In this document: one piece after another, positions 1 to 5,796 of the stretch
How positions within the stretch are numbered: position 1 is the first letter of the stretch
How the letters are laid out: every line of letters starts with the position of its first letter
Assembly (NCBI GenBank): GCA_027293665.1
Contig: JAPUFN010000285.1
Location: forward strand, 1-6,879
Reading direction: 5' to 3'
DNA length: 6,879 bases
Source: Gammaproteobacteria bacterium
Lineage (GTDB): Bacteria > Pseudomonadota > Gammaproteobacteria > Pseudomonadales > Azotimanducaceae
Translations under genes and position numbers: made by a program
Notes under the pieces: model-generated
What the model was told of the DNA's origin: nothing
The model's input: the letters and a program-made list of their open reading frames with translations, nothing else
The model's database searches: none

Positions 1-225
1 CGGCTGCAGGTCGGTAACGCTGTCGTGTTCGCCCGTCTCCGTAAAAGGAGACAGCGCCGCTTGACGTCTGGCACAAAGATCGCAGCTCAGGGCATGGCGG
101 GCTTCGGTGACCATCGCCACGCGCTGAGTGCCGGTCCAGAAGGCGCCCGGCTCGGCGATGGAGCGCCAGGCGCTAGCGTGGCCTGCGCGCAGATTGTCAC
201 GCAGGGGTAATTCATCCGGGTACAT
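1..225 (-). CDS. AhpD-like alkylhydroperoxidase-related protein, N-terminal part (runs off the window)
   Basis: Read on the minus strand from ATG at 225, the frame stays open for 75 codons to the window edge, so the C-terminus is missing. The protein starts MYPDELPLRDNLR and contains an aromatic/Gly-rich segment (EPGAFWTGTQRVAMV, about residues 25-39), then the run EARHALSCDLCARRQAAL with a Cys-x-x-Cys pair (CDLC). The arrangement resembles AhpD/carboxymuconolactone-decarboxylase-like proteins annotated as alkylhydroperoxidase-related (seleno)proteins, which use a redox CxxC or a selenocysteine version of it. I infer a thiol peroxidase-like or related redox role. A second in-frame ATG lies four codons upstream (237). 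The 225 start is preferred because GAGGA (minus strand, 235-231) sits 5 nt before it. The gene is divergent from metY. Assignment is from memory of the family, and only the N-terminus is visible. Confidence 0.6.
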   Translation of the reverse strand, partial: MYPDELPLRDNLRAGHASAWRSIAEPGAFWTGTQRVAMVTEARHALSCDLCARRQAALSPFTETGEHDSVTDLQP

Positions 226-230
226 GTCCG

Positions 231-235
231 TCCTC
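231..235 (-). promoter_or_regulatory. Ribosome binding site of the AhpD-like gene
   Basis: The minus strand reads GAGGA here, with 5 nt between it and the ATG at 225. This supports 225 rather than the in-frame ATG at 237 as the start codon, because the 237 ATG would overlap the same purine run and have no site of its own. Confidence 0.5.
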
Positions 236-295
236 ATTAATCGCGGCGTGATCATTGAAGCAAATTGCGCGCAGGTGGGGTAGTTTTACTGTCCT

Positions 296-337
296 GTCTG
301 TAGCAGGCGGCAATTTCCGCCAGCCACGACATCAGAC
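296..337 (+). promoter_or_regulatory. Nested dyad in the metY leader (possible RNA hairpin or operator)
   Basis: An inner perfect stem GGCGG (306-310) / CCGCC (317-321) closes a 6-nt loop, CAATTT. An outer pair GTCTG (296-300) / CAGAC (333-337) flanks it with unequal internal-loop arms of 5 and 11 nt. The structure ends 22 nt before the metY ATG, so it could affect translation or be bound by a regulator. The stems are short and could be chance. It does not match any SAM or SAH riboswitch consensus I can recall. Confidence 0.3.
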
Positions 338-359
338 TTCAACCACTTCGATAGAAATT

Positions 360-1685
360 ATGACTGACAAAACTCATCAAGCCCCGTCAGGGCCGGGTTT
401 CTCGACCCTCTCACTGCATGCCGGCCAGCGACCCGATCCCGTAACCGGAGCCCGTGCAACACCCATTTATCAAACGGCGTCTTTCGTTTTCCCGGATGCG
501 GATTTCGCTGCGGGCCTGTTCAATATGGAACGTGCCGGCCACGTCTATTCGAGGCTATCGAACCCAACCAATGCCGTGCTCGAAGAGCGGATCTCTGCCC
601 TCGACGGTGCCGTGGGGGCGATCGCGACAGCGAGTGGCCAGGCGGCTATGCAGCTGGCGGTCGCAACGATCTGTTCCGCGGGAGATCACATTGTCGCGTC
701 CCGATCGCTATACGGCGGCAGCCACAACCTGCTCCAGTACACGCTGCCCCGCTTCGGCATCGAAACCACGTTCGTCGATCCTCGGGACCCCACTGCATTT
801 GCAGCCGCGGTGCGTGACAACACGAAATTGTTGTTCGGTGAAATACTGGGAAATCCCGGGCTTGAAGTGCTCAATGTCCCGGTGGTAGCCGATGTGGCCC
901 ATCACGCTGGTCTGCCGCTCATGGTCGATGCGACCTTCGCGACACCATACCTGTGCCGCCCCATCGAGTTCGGTGCCGACCTCGTCATGCATTCTGCGAC
1001 AAAGTTTCTCAGCGGCCATGGGGTGGTCATCGGCGGGTTGCTGGTAGACGGTGGCTCCTTCGACTGGGAAGCATCGGGGCGTTTTCCAACACTCACGGAG
1101 CCCTATGACGGCTTCCACGATCTCGTCTTCGCCGAAGAATTCGGTCCCCAGGCATTTATCACGCGAGCACGTAAAGAAGGACTCCGTGATTTTGGCGCCT
1201 GCATGGCACCGATGACGGCATTCCAGATCTTGCAGGGCCTTGAGACCTTGCCGCTGCGTATGTCCAGGCACGTCGCCAACACCCGGGAGATTGTTGCGTT
1301 CCTGCAGGATCATCCGGCGGTTGCCAGTGTGAGTTACCCCGAACTCGACGAGCATCCGGACCGGGCACTTGCCGCCGAACTGTTACCACTCGGGGCGGGT
1401 GCGGTGTTCGCTTTCGAAATCAAAGGGGCTCGCGAGGCCGGCAAGGCTTTCATCGAATCGCTGGAGCTTTTTTCACACCTGGCGAACGTAGGTGATGCGA
1501 AGTCACTCGTGATTCATCCGGCGAGCACGACGCACCATCGCATGGACGCCGCCGCACTGCAGGCTGCCGGGATTGGCGAAGGGCTGATCCGTCTTTCGAT
1601 CGGCCTGGAAGATGTCGGGGACTTAGTCGACGATCTGTCGCGCGGGCTGCGACGCGTGACGAAGTTGCTGGACGCAGGGCCTTGA
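360..1685 (+). CDS. metY: O-acetylhomoserine sulfhydrylase / aminocarboxypropyltransferase (MetY type)
   Basis: A 441-residue PLP enzyme of the Cys/Met metabolism family, expected in the cytoplasm. MetY enzymes convert O-acetyl-L-homoserine and sulfide (or methanethiol) to homocysteine (or methionine) and acetate. The N-terminus FSTLSLHAGQRPDPVTGA, the phosphate-binding YSRLSNPTNAVLEERI (Tyr63, Arg65), the SGQAA loop, LYGGSHNLL, the Asp190 segment MVDATFATPYLCRPIEFGAD and the PLP-lysine motif HSATKFLSGHG (Lys215) all follow the MetY pattern. The insert after SFDW, with EASGRFPTLTEPYDGFHDLVF, is also typical of MetY rather than the shorter MetB/MetC/MetZ enzymes, and length fits the usual 425-440. 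The frame is open back to 255, but ATG at 360 gives the normal family N-terminus. Its Shine-Dalgarno sequence is weak. Deviations are VDA instead of the common VDN after the PLP Asp, and SGHG instead of GGHG after the Lys. The stop overlaps the next gene's start. Confidence 0.92.
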   Translation: MTDKTHQAPSGPGFSTLSLHAGQRPDPVTGARATPIYQTASFVFPDADFAAGLFNMERAGHVYSRLSNPTNAVLEERISALDGAVGAIATASGQAAMQLAVATICSAGDHIVASRSLYGGSHNLLQYTLPRFGIETTFVDPRDPTAFAAAVRDNTKLLFGEILGNPGLEVLNVPVVADVAHHAGLPLMVDATFATPYLCRPIEFGADLVMHSATKFLSGHGVVIGGLLVDGGSFDWEASGRFPTLTEPYDGFHDLVFAEEFGPQAFITRARKEGLRDFGACMAPMTAFQILQGLETLPLRMSRHVANTREIVAFLQDHPAVASVSYPELDEHPDRALAAELLPLGAGAVFAFEIKGAREAGKAFIESLELFSHLANVGDAKSLVIHPASTTHHRMDAAALQAAGIGEGLIRLSIGLEDVGDLVDDLSRGLRRVTKLLDAGP

Positions 1686-2479
1686 GGACGACGGTCGCAG
1701 GCAGTGAGGTCTTCGTCGGGACCGGCAGCCGGGAGTTCGACAGCGCATTGCCGAGTGTTGTTTTCATCCACGGTGCCGGCATGGACCACACGATCTGGGT
1801 GATGGCCGCCCGTCATTTCGGCCGCAAGGGATTGTGTGTGGTGGCGCCGGATCTACCGGGACATGGTCGCTCCGGTGGCCGGCCGCTAACCAGCGTAGGC
1901 GCGATGGCAGACTGGCTCGCCGAGCTTCTTGTAGTACTTGGAGTAAGTGAAGCAAAAGTTGTTGGCCACAGCATGGGTGCGCTGGTGGCTTACACCTTCT
2001 GTTCGCGCCAGCCGGAAGTGTGCCGGCAACTCGTGCTGCTCGGCATCTCTACACCGATGCCGGTGGCTGCTGCATTGCTCGCTGCCGCGCAAGACGACCA
2101 TCCGGCTGCTTTTGCGATGGCCAATAACTGGAGTCACAGTCAGCGCGGAAAATTCGGCGGCAATGAGACGCCGGGAATGTGGATGTTCACCGCCGGGCAG
2201 CGCCTGATGGAGCGCACACGCCCGGGTGTTTTTCATGCTGATTTGGCCGCGTGCAACACGTTCGATGCACCAGATGCGCAAACGATTGGTTGTCCTGTGA
2301 TGGTGATCGCAGGCAGCGCGGATCAGATGACTCCGGCAGCACGTGGTCGCGGTGTGGTTGCTGATCTCGAGCAGGTGCATTGTCACGTCGAGCTGATGGA
2401 ACTTCCCGGTTCCGGACATGCAATGCTCTCAGAGTGCCCGAATGCGGTGCTCGATCTGCTGATCCGGGCGTTGATTTAG
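1682..2479 (+). CDS. Alpha/beta fold hydrolase, translationally coupled to metY
   Basis: A 265-residue single-domain alpha/beta hydrolase with no signal peptide, so probably cytoplasmic. In order: VVFIHGAGMDHTIW with the HGAG oxyanion-hole motif (30-33), PDLPGHGRSGG (57-66), the nucleophile elbow GHSMG with Ser97, a cap region around 122-195, the acid GSADQMTP with Asp214, and GSGHA with His246. The triad is therefore complete. The start is TTG at 1682, sharing TTGA with the metY stop. No other ATG occurs before residue 34, inside the oxyanion motif, so the TTG start is well supported, and the overlap suggests translational coupling since the upstream purine tract is poor. It is too short to be MetX (homoserine O-acetyltransferase, about 350-380 residues), although that family shares the fold. 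The substrate is unknown, and esterase, lactonase or thioesterase activity are all possible. Confidence 0.88.
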   Translation: MRTTVAGSEVFVGTGSREFDSALPSVVFIHGAGMDHTIWVMAARHFGRKGLCVVAPDLPGHGRSGGRPLTSVGAMADWLAELLVVLGVSEAKVVGHSMGALVAYTFCSRQPEVCRQLVLLGISTPMPVAAALLAAAQDDHPAAFAMANNWSHSQRGKFGGNETPGMWMFTAGQRLMERTRPGVFHADLAACNTFDAPDAQTIGCPVMVIAGSADQMTPAARGRGVVADLEQVHCHVELMELPGSGHAMLSECPNAVLDLLIRALI

Positions 2480-2500
2480 CAGAACCCAGGCTGCCAGTGG

Positions 2501-3310
2501 TTACTGACTCATATACCAGCCGCCGTTGGGCGACAAAGTCTGCCCGGTGACAAATTTCGCTTCGTCACTGGCAAGATAGACCGCCGCCCAGGCTATATCA
2601 ATCGGCTCTCCCATCCGCCCCAGCGGGGTCTGTGCTTCGAGCATCGGATGCATCGGCGCAAGCGGATCGGTCATGTCGGTGTGAATCCACCCTGGTGCGA
2701 TTGCGTTGACTCGTATGTCATGGGGTGCAAGTTCATGGGCCAGAGCGCGGGTGAAGCCGAGTATGCCTGCCTTCGCCGCGCAATATGCCGTGCCGCCACC
2801 GCGCCCGAAAGTACCCATTATGCTGCCCATGTTGATGATGTTGCCGCCGCCAGCTCGCTTCATCAGGCCCGCAGCCGAGCGGCTGCAGTAGAACGTACCA
2901 TCCATGTGCACGCCTAAAAGCCGTCGCCACTGATCGTCGGTGACCTCGGTTATCCCGGAATCGAGTTCCGCTGGCGCGCCGTCGGCCATCGCCTGCGCTG
3001 CCCGGCGGATTCGCTCGTGAGCGGTATTGTCGCCTTCAATGCCGCTGATCCCGGCATTGTTCACCAGTATGTCGAGCCAATCGGTTAGCTCAAAGAGTTC
3101 TTCGAACATCCGCGCCACCGATGCTGAATCGCTGACATCACAGGCCAGCGCCTGGCCGCCAAGCCGCTCTGCGGTGGCCTGGGCTGCAGTGATATTGATA
3201 TCGTTAATGATCACATTGGCCCCCTCTGCGATGAAGCACTCGGCTATCTGTGCCCCAAGCCCGCGTGCCGCACCGGTGATCAACGCGGTTTTGTCTGTTA
3301 GACGATTCAA
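2501..3310 (-). CDS. Short-chain dehydrogenase/reductase (SDR), classical type with an insertion
   Basis: A 269-residue classical SDR of the Rossmann fold. The cofactor motif TGAARGLG is at residues 12-19, and the acidic residue in INDIN (Asp37) at the end of beta-2 favours NAD(H) over NADP(H). CDV is at 57-59, NNAG at 84-87, and the catalytic residues are Ser163 (NMGSIMG), Tyr176 and Lys180 (YCAAK). The C-terminal IAPGWIHTDMT and TGQTLSPNGGWYMSQ complete the fold. The region between NNAG and the Trp128 segment (about 91-120, ending GAPAELDSG) is roughly 20 residues longer than in FabG-type enzymes of about 245 residues. The start is TTG at 3310 on the minus strand, and no ATG comes before residue 68. 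It follows AAAGGGGG by 8 nt. The substrate is not predictable. The gene is convergent with the hydrolase and divergent from the NnrU-like gene, so it is probably a single-gene unit. Confidence 0.92.
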   Translation of the reverse strand: MNRLTDKTALITGAARGLGAQIAECFIAEGANVIINDINITAAQATAERLGGQALACDVSDSASVARMFEELFELTDWLDILVNNAGISGIEGDNTAHERIRRAAQAMADGAPAELDSGITEVTDDQWRRLLGVHMDGTFYCSRSAAGLMKRAGGGNIINMGSIMGTFGRGGGTAYCAAKAGILGFTRALAHELAPHDIRVNAIAPGWIHTDMTDPLAPMHPMLEAQTPLGRMGEPIDIAWAAVYLASDEAKFVTGQTLSPNGGWYMSQ

Positions 3311-3440
3311 GGTGGCTACCCCCTTTCAGTTATCGGCTCAGTGTCGTCGAAAGCAACATGCAAGCCAAATACGCGAAAGTGAGTGAGACCGCGTGCTTGT
3401 GTGGTTACCATTCGCACCGGACGTCAAAGGGATTTGAGAA
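3311..3440. other. Divergent intergenic region between the SDR and the NnrU-like gene
   Basis: These 130 bases must carry promoters for both genes. On the minus strand TTGACG (fwd 3422-3427) could be a -35 box, but no matching -10 is clear. A small dyad, TGGTTACCA (3402-3410), is centred in the region. I see no FNR/NnrR-type TTGAT-N4-ATCAA box, so control by anaerobiosis or nitric oxide is not indicated. The NnrU-like gene has AAAGGG at 3426-3431, 9 nt before its ATG, which serves as its ribosome binding site. Confidence 0.4.
3319..3326 (-). promoter_or_regulatory. Strong ribosome binding site deciding the SDR TTG start
   Basis: The minus strand reads AAAGGGGG here and ends 8 nt before the TTG codon at 3310. 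This spacing supports TTG as the true start of the SDR gene. Confidence 0.6.
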
Positions 3441-4124
3441 ATGTTACAGATGCTTGTCGCAGGCGCGTTGTTCGTCGGCACCCATCTCGGGATCAGCAGC
3501 ACGCCCGCACGTGCCCGGCTGATATCGATAGTGGGTGCGAGAGGTTATCTCGGGCTTTATTCACTGTGTGCCCTGGCCACGCTTGGTTATTTGATCTGGT
3601 TGTATGGTGCCGTTCCGCGCTATGACTATGTCTGGCAACCCAGCCCGCTGCTCTACGAGATCCCCAGGTACATCATGCCGCTGGCGTTTGTACTCCTGCT
3701 TGGCGGTTTCATGGTGAAGAACCCGACGACTGTCGGCATGGAAGGGCTGCTTGGCGAAGAAAAAACGGTTCTGGCACGCGGCGTCACGCGGATCACCCGT
3801 CACCCGTTTCAGTGGAGCGTGGTGCTCTGGGCGATCGGCCACCTGATCGCCAACGGCGACACGGTTTCCATCGTTTTCTTTTCCAGTTTTCTGCTGCTCA
3901 GTCTGATCGGAACATTCATGATCGATCGCAAGAAGGAGCAGAGTCTTGGCGTTGCCTGGCATGCCTATCGGGATCAGACATCAAACATACCCTTCGCCGC
4001 CATTCTGACCGGCCGCAATCGGCTGGTCCTGTCAGAGCTATGGCTGCCGCTGGGAGTGGGTTCTGCGGGATACTTTGCGCTGTTCTATGCGCATGAATGG
4101 ATTGCCGGAGTGCGTTTGATCTGA
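3441..4124 (+). CDS. NnrU family integral membrane protein
   Basis: A 227-residue hydrophobic protein of the NnrU/Z-ISO family, expected in the inner membrane. By eye there are about six membrane segments, near residues 1-18, 37-59, 75-92, 122-138, 142-161 and 200-217. The family block ARGVTRITRHPFQWSVVLW at 112-130, followed by AIGHLIANGD, is the strongest match, and His15 (GTHLG), His121, His134 and His174 (AWHAY) are conserved-looking candidates. In plants and cyanobacteria the related Z-ISO is a heme-dependent 15-cis-zeta-carotene isomerase. In denitrifiers nnrU lies beside nitric-oxide-responsive genes and its role is unsettled. Here no denitrification or carotenoid genes are visible, so I do not assign a reaction. 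ATG at 3441 is chosen over the in-frame ATG at 3450 because AAAGGG lies at a better distance. It is convergent, with an 8-nt gap, to the next gene. Confidence 0.88.
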   Translation: MLQMLVAGALFVGTHLGISSTPARARLISIVGARGYLGLYSLCALATLGYLIWLYGAVPRYDYVWQPSPLLYEIPRYIMPLAFVLLLGGFMVKNPTTVGMEGLLGEEKTVLARGVTRITRHPFQWSVVLWAIGHLIANGDTVSIVFFSSFLLLSLIGTFMIDRKKEQSLGVAWHAYRDQTSNIPFAAILTGRNRLVLSELWLPLGVGSAGYFALFYAHEWIAGVRLI

Positions 4125-4132
4125 AGCGCCGC

Positions 4133-4729
4133 TCAGCGCAATGCGCCGTTGATGGTCTCCCGGAGAAGTTGCCACTGGCCGGTAAAAAAATGATCCGCGC
4201 CGCTCAGGCGATGCAGGTTGATGCCGCGCCATGCAGTGAGCGCTGCTGCGTCGATGAACTGATCTGCATCACCGGCAAAGACATCCACGGGGCAGGCAGG
4301 GGTGAATTCTGGAAACTGCATCGCACCTATGGGTGGGGCGACCAGCAGCGCGCGCTCGGCTGGCATGCCATGCGCAAGCGCCTGCCAGACGACGTTGGCG
4401 CCGAAGGAGTAGCCGCCGAGCAGCAGTGCGCGTGGTGAGCGTTCCTCGTGCAGCCAGTCAGCGACCGCACACAGATCAGCCACTTCGCCCGCAGCGCCAT
4501 CGGCCGCACCTTCTTGCGTCCCTTCACTGCGGCCGACGCCCCGGAAGTTGAATTTCAGACAGCTGATACCGCTGTCTCCCAGCGCCTGCGCAAGACAATC
4601 CAACACCACATCGTGCATGCTGCCACCGTACTGCGGGTGAGGGTGGCACAATATGGCGTACCTGCCGGTGGCACTTGCGGTCTCATCGATAGCCACCTCG
4701 AGTGCGCCGGCGGGTCCTGGCAACTGCAT
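4133..4729 (-). CDS. Small alpha/beta hydrolase, COG2945-like
   Basis: A 198-residue compact alpha/beta hydrolase lacking a large cap domain. AILCHPHPQYGGSMHD (25-40) carries the characteristic HPHP motif near the oxyanion hole. KFNFRGVGRSEG (59-70) follows, then the nucleophile elbow GGYSFG with Ser108, the acid region GDADQFID with Asp156 (Asp154 is an alternative) and ADHFF with His180. This pattern matches the small predicted hydrolases grouped as COG2945, whose substrates are largely unknown. No signal peptide is seen, so it is probably cytoplasmic. The ATG at 4729 follows GGAGG (minus strand, 4744-4740) by 10 nt, and the protein begins directly with the family-like MQLPGPAGALEVAI. It is divergent from the ABC transporter operon and convergent with the NnrU-like gene, and its relation to either is unclear. 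Confidence 0.88.
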   Translation of the reverse strand: MQLPGPAGALEVAIDETASATGRYAILCHPHPQYGGSMHDVVLDCLAQALGDSGISCLKFNFRGVGRSEGTQEGAADGAAGEVADLCAVADWLHEERSPRALLLGGYSFGANVVWQALAHGMPAERALLVAPPIGAMQFPEFTPACPVDVFAGDADQFIDAAALTAWRGINLHRLSGADHFFTGQWQLLRETINGALR

Positions 4730-4791
4730 GTAAGGTAGGCCTCCACAAAGAGGCGCGACCCTATCACTGGCGGGAATTCTGCAAAACCCCC

Positions 4792-4819
4792 TTGAAATTA
4801 TTTTTGAAGTGCCTATTTT
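4792..4819 (+). promoter_or_regulatory. Putative promoter of the ABC transporter operon
   Basis: TTGAAA (4792-4797) and TATTTT (4814-4819) are separated by 16 nt, a good sigma-70 match in an AT-rich patch, about 65 nt before the ATPase start. The same bases can be read as CTTGAAA followed after 14 nt by CCTATTTT, which partly resembles the sigma-32 pattern CTTGAAA/CCCCAT. TTGAA also recurs 12 nt downstream (4804-4808), forming a direct repeat. The prediction rests only on base matches. Confidence 0.5.
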
Positions 4820-4872
4820 TGCGGCTTGCAGAAATTCGGATCGGGACCTGCAGGTACCCCGAGCAATCGATT

Positions 4873-4878
4873 GGAGAA
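4873..4878 (+). promoter_or_regulatory. Ribosome binding site of the ABC ATPase
   Basis: GGAGAA lies here, with its GGAG core ending 8 nt before the ATG at 4885. It confirms the start that also gives the usual ABC N-terminus, MIEADGLTRRYGD. Confidence 0.6.
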
Positions 4879-4884
4879 GTTTGA

Positions 4885-5796
4885 ATGATAGAAGCTGACG
4901 GGCTGACCCGCCGATATGGTGATTTTTGCGCCGTGTCGGACGTGTCTTTTGCCATCGAGCAGGGGGAAATTGTTGGTCTCCTGGGTCACAACGGCGCTGG
5001 CAAGACCACCATCATGAAGATGCTCACAGGCTATCTCGAACCGAGCTCCGGCTCGGTGAGAGTCGATGGTGTTGTGGTGGAACAAGAGCCGCTGGAGGTG
5101 CAGAAACGCCTGGGTTATCTACCGGAAAATCTGCCGCTGTATCCCGAATTGTCGGTAATGGACTATCTCTCCTACACTGCGGAGTTGCGTGGTGTGCAAC
5201 CCAGAACAGCTGTCGCAAATGCTATCGCTGCAACGGAGCTTGAAGAAAAAGCACTGGAGCCGATTGCCACGCTGTCGCGAGGTTTCAAGCAGCGCGTTGG
5301 CGTCGCCCAGGCCATTTTACACACCCCGCGGTTTTTGATTCTCGATGAGCCGACGAACGGCCTCGATCCCAGTCAGACGCAGCACATGCGCGAACTCATT
5401 CAGCGACTTGCAACGACTGCTACCGTGATTCTATCGACTCACATCATGCAGGAGGTCGACGCGATCTGTGACAGGGCCATCATTCTGCGCGGCGGGGAAC
5501 TCGTGCTGGATGAGCGCCTGGCGGATCTACAGGCAAGCGATCGCTATCGTGTGCGAACTGCACCGGGTCACAATCTTGCTGATCTGCTCGCCGCGGACAG
5601 CTCGGTCAGCCAGACGCGCGATGATGGTCTGGGTAGCTGGATCGTCACGGTCTCCGGCGCACTCGATGCAGCTACGGATTCACTGGCGCGCCATGTAACA
5701 GGAGCGGGGTGGCCGCTGTTTGAGCTCGGCGTGGTGAAGCGTGATCTCGAAAGTGTCTTCCGTGAAGTGAACGAGGAGTCTCGAGATGCGGCTTGA
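4885..5796 (+). CDS. ABC transporter ATP-binding protein, GldA-like
   Basis: A 303-residue ATPase of the COG1131 (CcmA/GldA/NatA) group, expected to sit on the cytoplasmic face and power the permease encoded next. The motifs are complete: a Tyr11 A-loop (TRRYGDF), Walker A GHNGAGKTT (34-42), a region GYLPENLPLYPELSV (77-91) typical of GldA-type subunits in place of a Gln-containing Q-loop, the signature LSRGFKQR (130-137), Walker B FLILDEP with Glu155, the D-loop GLDP (159-162) and H-loop His186 (STHIMQEV). Residues from about 215 form a C-terminal regulatory-like extension ending in LESVFREVNEESRDAA. The 3' end overlaps the permease start by 11 nt and contains its GAGGAG site, so the two are co-translated. 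GldA is the closest named relative I recognise. The transported substrate is unknown. Confidence 0.93.
   Translation: MIEADGLTRRYGDFCAVSDVSFAIEQGEIVGLLGHNGAGKTTIMKMLTGYLEPSSGSVRVDGVVVEQEPLEVQKRLGYLPENLPLYPELSVMDYLSYTAELRGVQPRTAVANAIAATELEEKALEPIATLSRGFKQRVGVAQAILHTPRFLILDEPTNGLDPSQTQHMRELIQRLATTATVILSTHIMQEVDAICDRAIILRGGELVLDERLADLQASDRYRVRTAPGHNLADLLAADSSVSQTRDDGLGSWIVTVSGALDAATDSLARHVTGAGWPLFELGVVKRDLESVFREVNEESRDAA
5773..5778 (+). promoter_or_regulatory. Ribosome binding site of the permease-GldG fusion
   Basis: GAGGAG sits inside the last codons of the ATPase gene, 7 nt before the permease ATG at 5786. Together with the 11-nt overlap of the two reading frames, it indicates coupled translation of the transporter subunits. 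Confidence 0.65.

Larger units (their letters stand above)
226..359. other. Divergent intergenic region between the AhpD-like gene and metY
   Basis: These 134 bases separate two divergent starts and should contain both promoters. I could not find a convincing -35/-10 pair for either gene. TTGAAG at 255-260 could be a -35 box for metY, but no good -10 lies 16-18 nt further on. A reading frame continuous with metY extends back to 255, but that 35-residue extension has no family counterpart that I recognise, so I treat the stretch as untranslated leader. The segment before the metY ATG has no clear Shine-Dalgarno sequence. Confidence 0.5.
4730..4884. other. Divergent intergenic region upstream of the ABC operon
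   Basis: These 155 bases lie between the small hydrolase and the ABC ATPase. They include the GGAGG ribosome binding site of the hydrolase (4740-4744, minus) and an AT-rich block at about 4790-4820 that stands out from the surrounding GC-rich sequence and holds the putative promoter of the ABC operon. No clear minus-strand promoter for the hydrolase was found. Confidence 0.5.

Noticed and set aside
35..52. Perfect inverted repeat GTCTCC-gtaaaa-GGAGAC as a terminator.
   Set aside because: It lies inside the AhpD-like coding region and has no T-tract on either strand, so it is probably incidental.
240..300. Possible SAM-II-like riboswitch upstream of metY, suggested by TCGCGGCGTGATCA near 241.
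   Set aside because: The downstream pseudoknot partner and the CTAAA-type conserved segment are missing, and the pairing CGCG/CGCG is trivial. I do not support a riboswitch call.
255..359. N-terminal extension of MetY from the ATG at 255.
   Set aside because: The 35 extra residues do not look like MetY or like a targeting signal, and ATG 360 gives the family-standard N-terminus.
708..1355. A 215-codon open frame on the minus strand inside metY.
   Set aside because: It is antisense to a well-supported gene and its translation shows no recognisable domain, so it is a shadow frame of GC-rich coding DNA.
1682..2479. The hydrolase as homoserine O-acetyltransferase (MetX) feeding MetY.
   Set aside because: It is 265 residues, about 100 shorter than MetX, and I see no MetX-specific motifs beyond the shared alpha/beta hydrolase core.
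2480..2500. Terminator between the convergent hydrolase and SDR genes.
   Set aside because: I could not form a stable stem in the 21-nt gap, and no T-run is present.
3402..3410. TGGTTACCA dyad as an operator between the SDR and NnrU-like genes.
   Set aside because: Four-base arms around one base are too short to claim, and no regulator gene is adjacent.
4125..4140. GCGC repeats between the convergent NnrU-like and hydrolase genes as a bidirectional terminator.
   Set aside because: The gap is only 8 nt, the stem is 4 bp and there is no T-run on either side.
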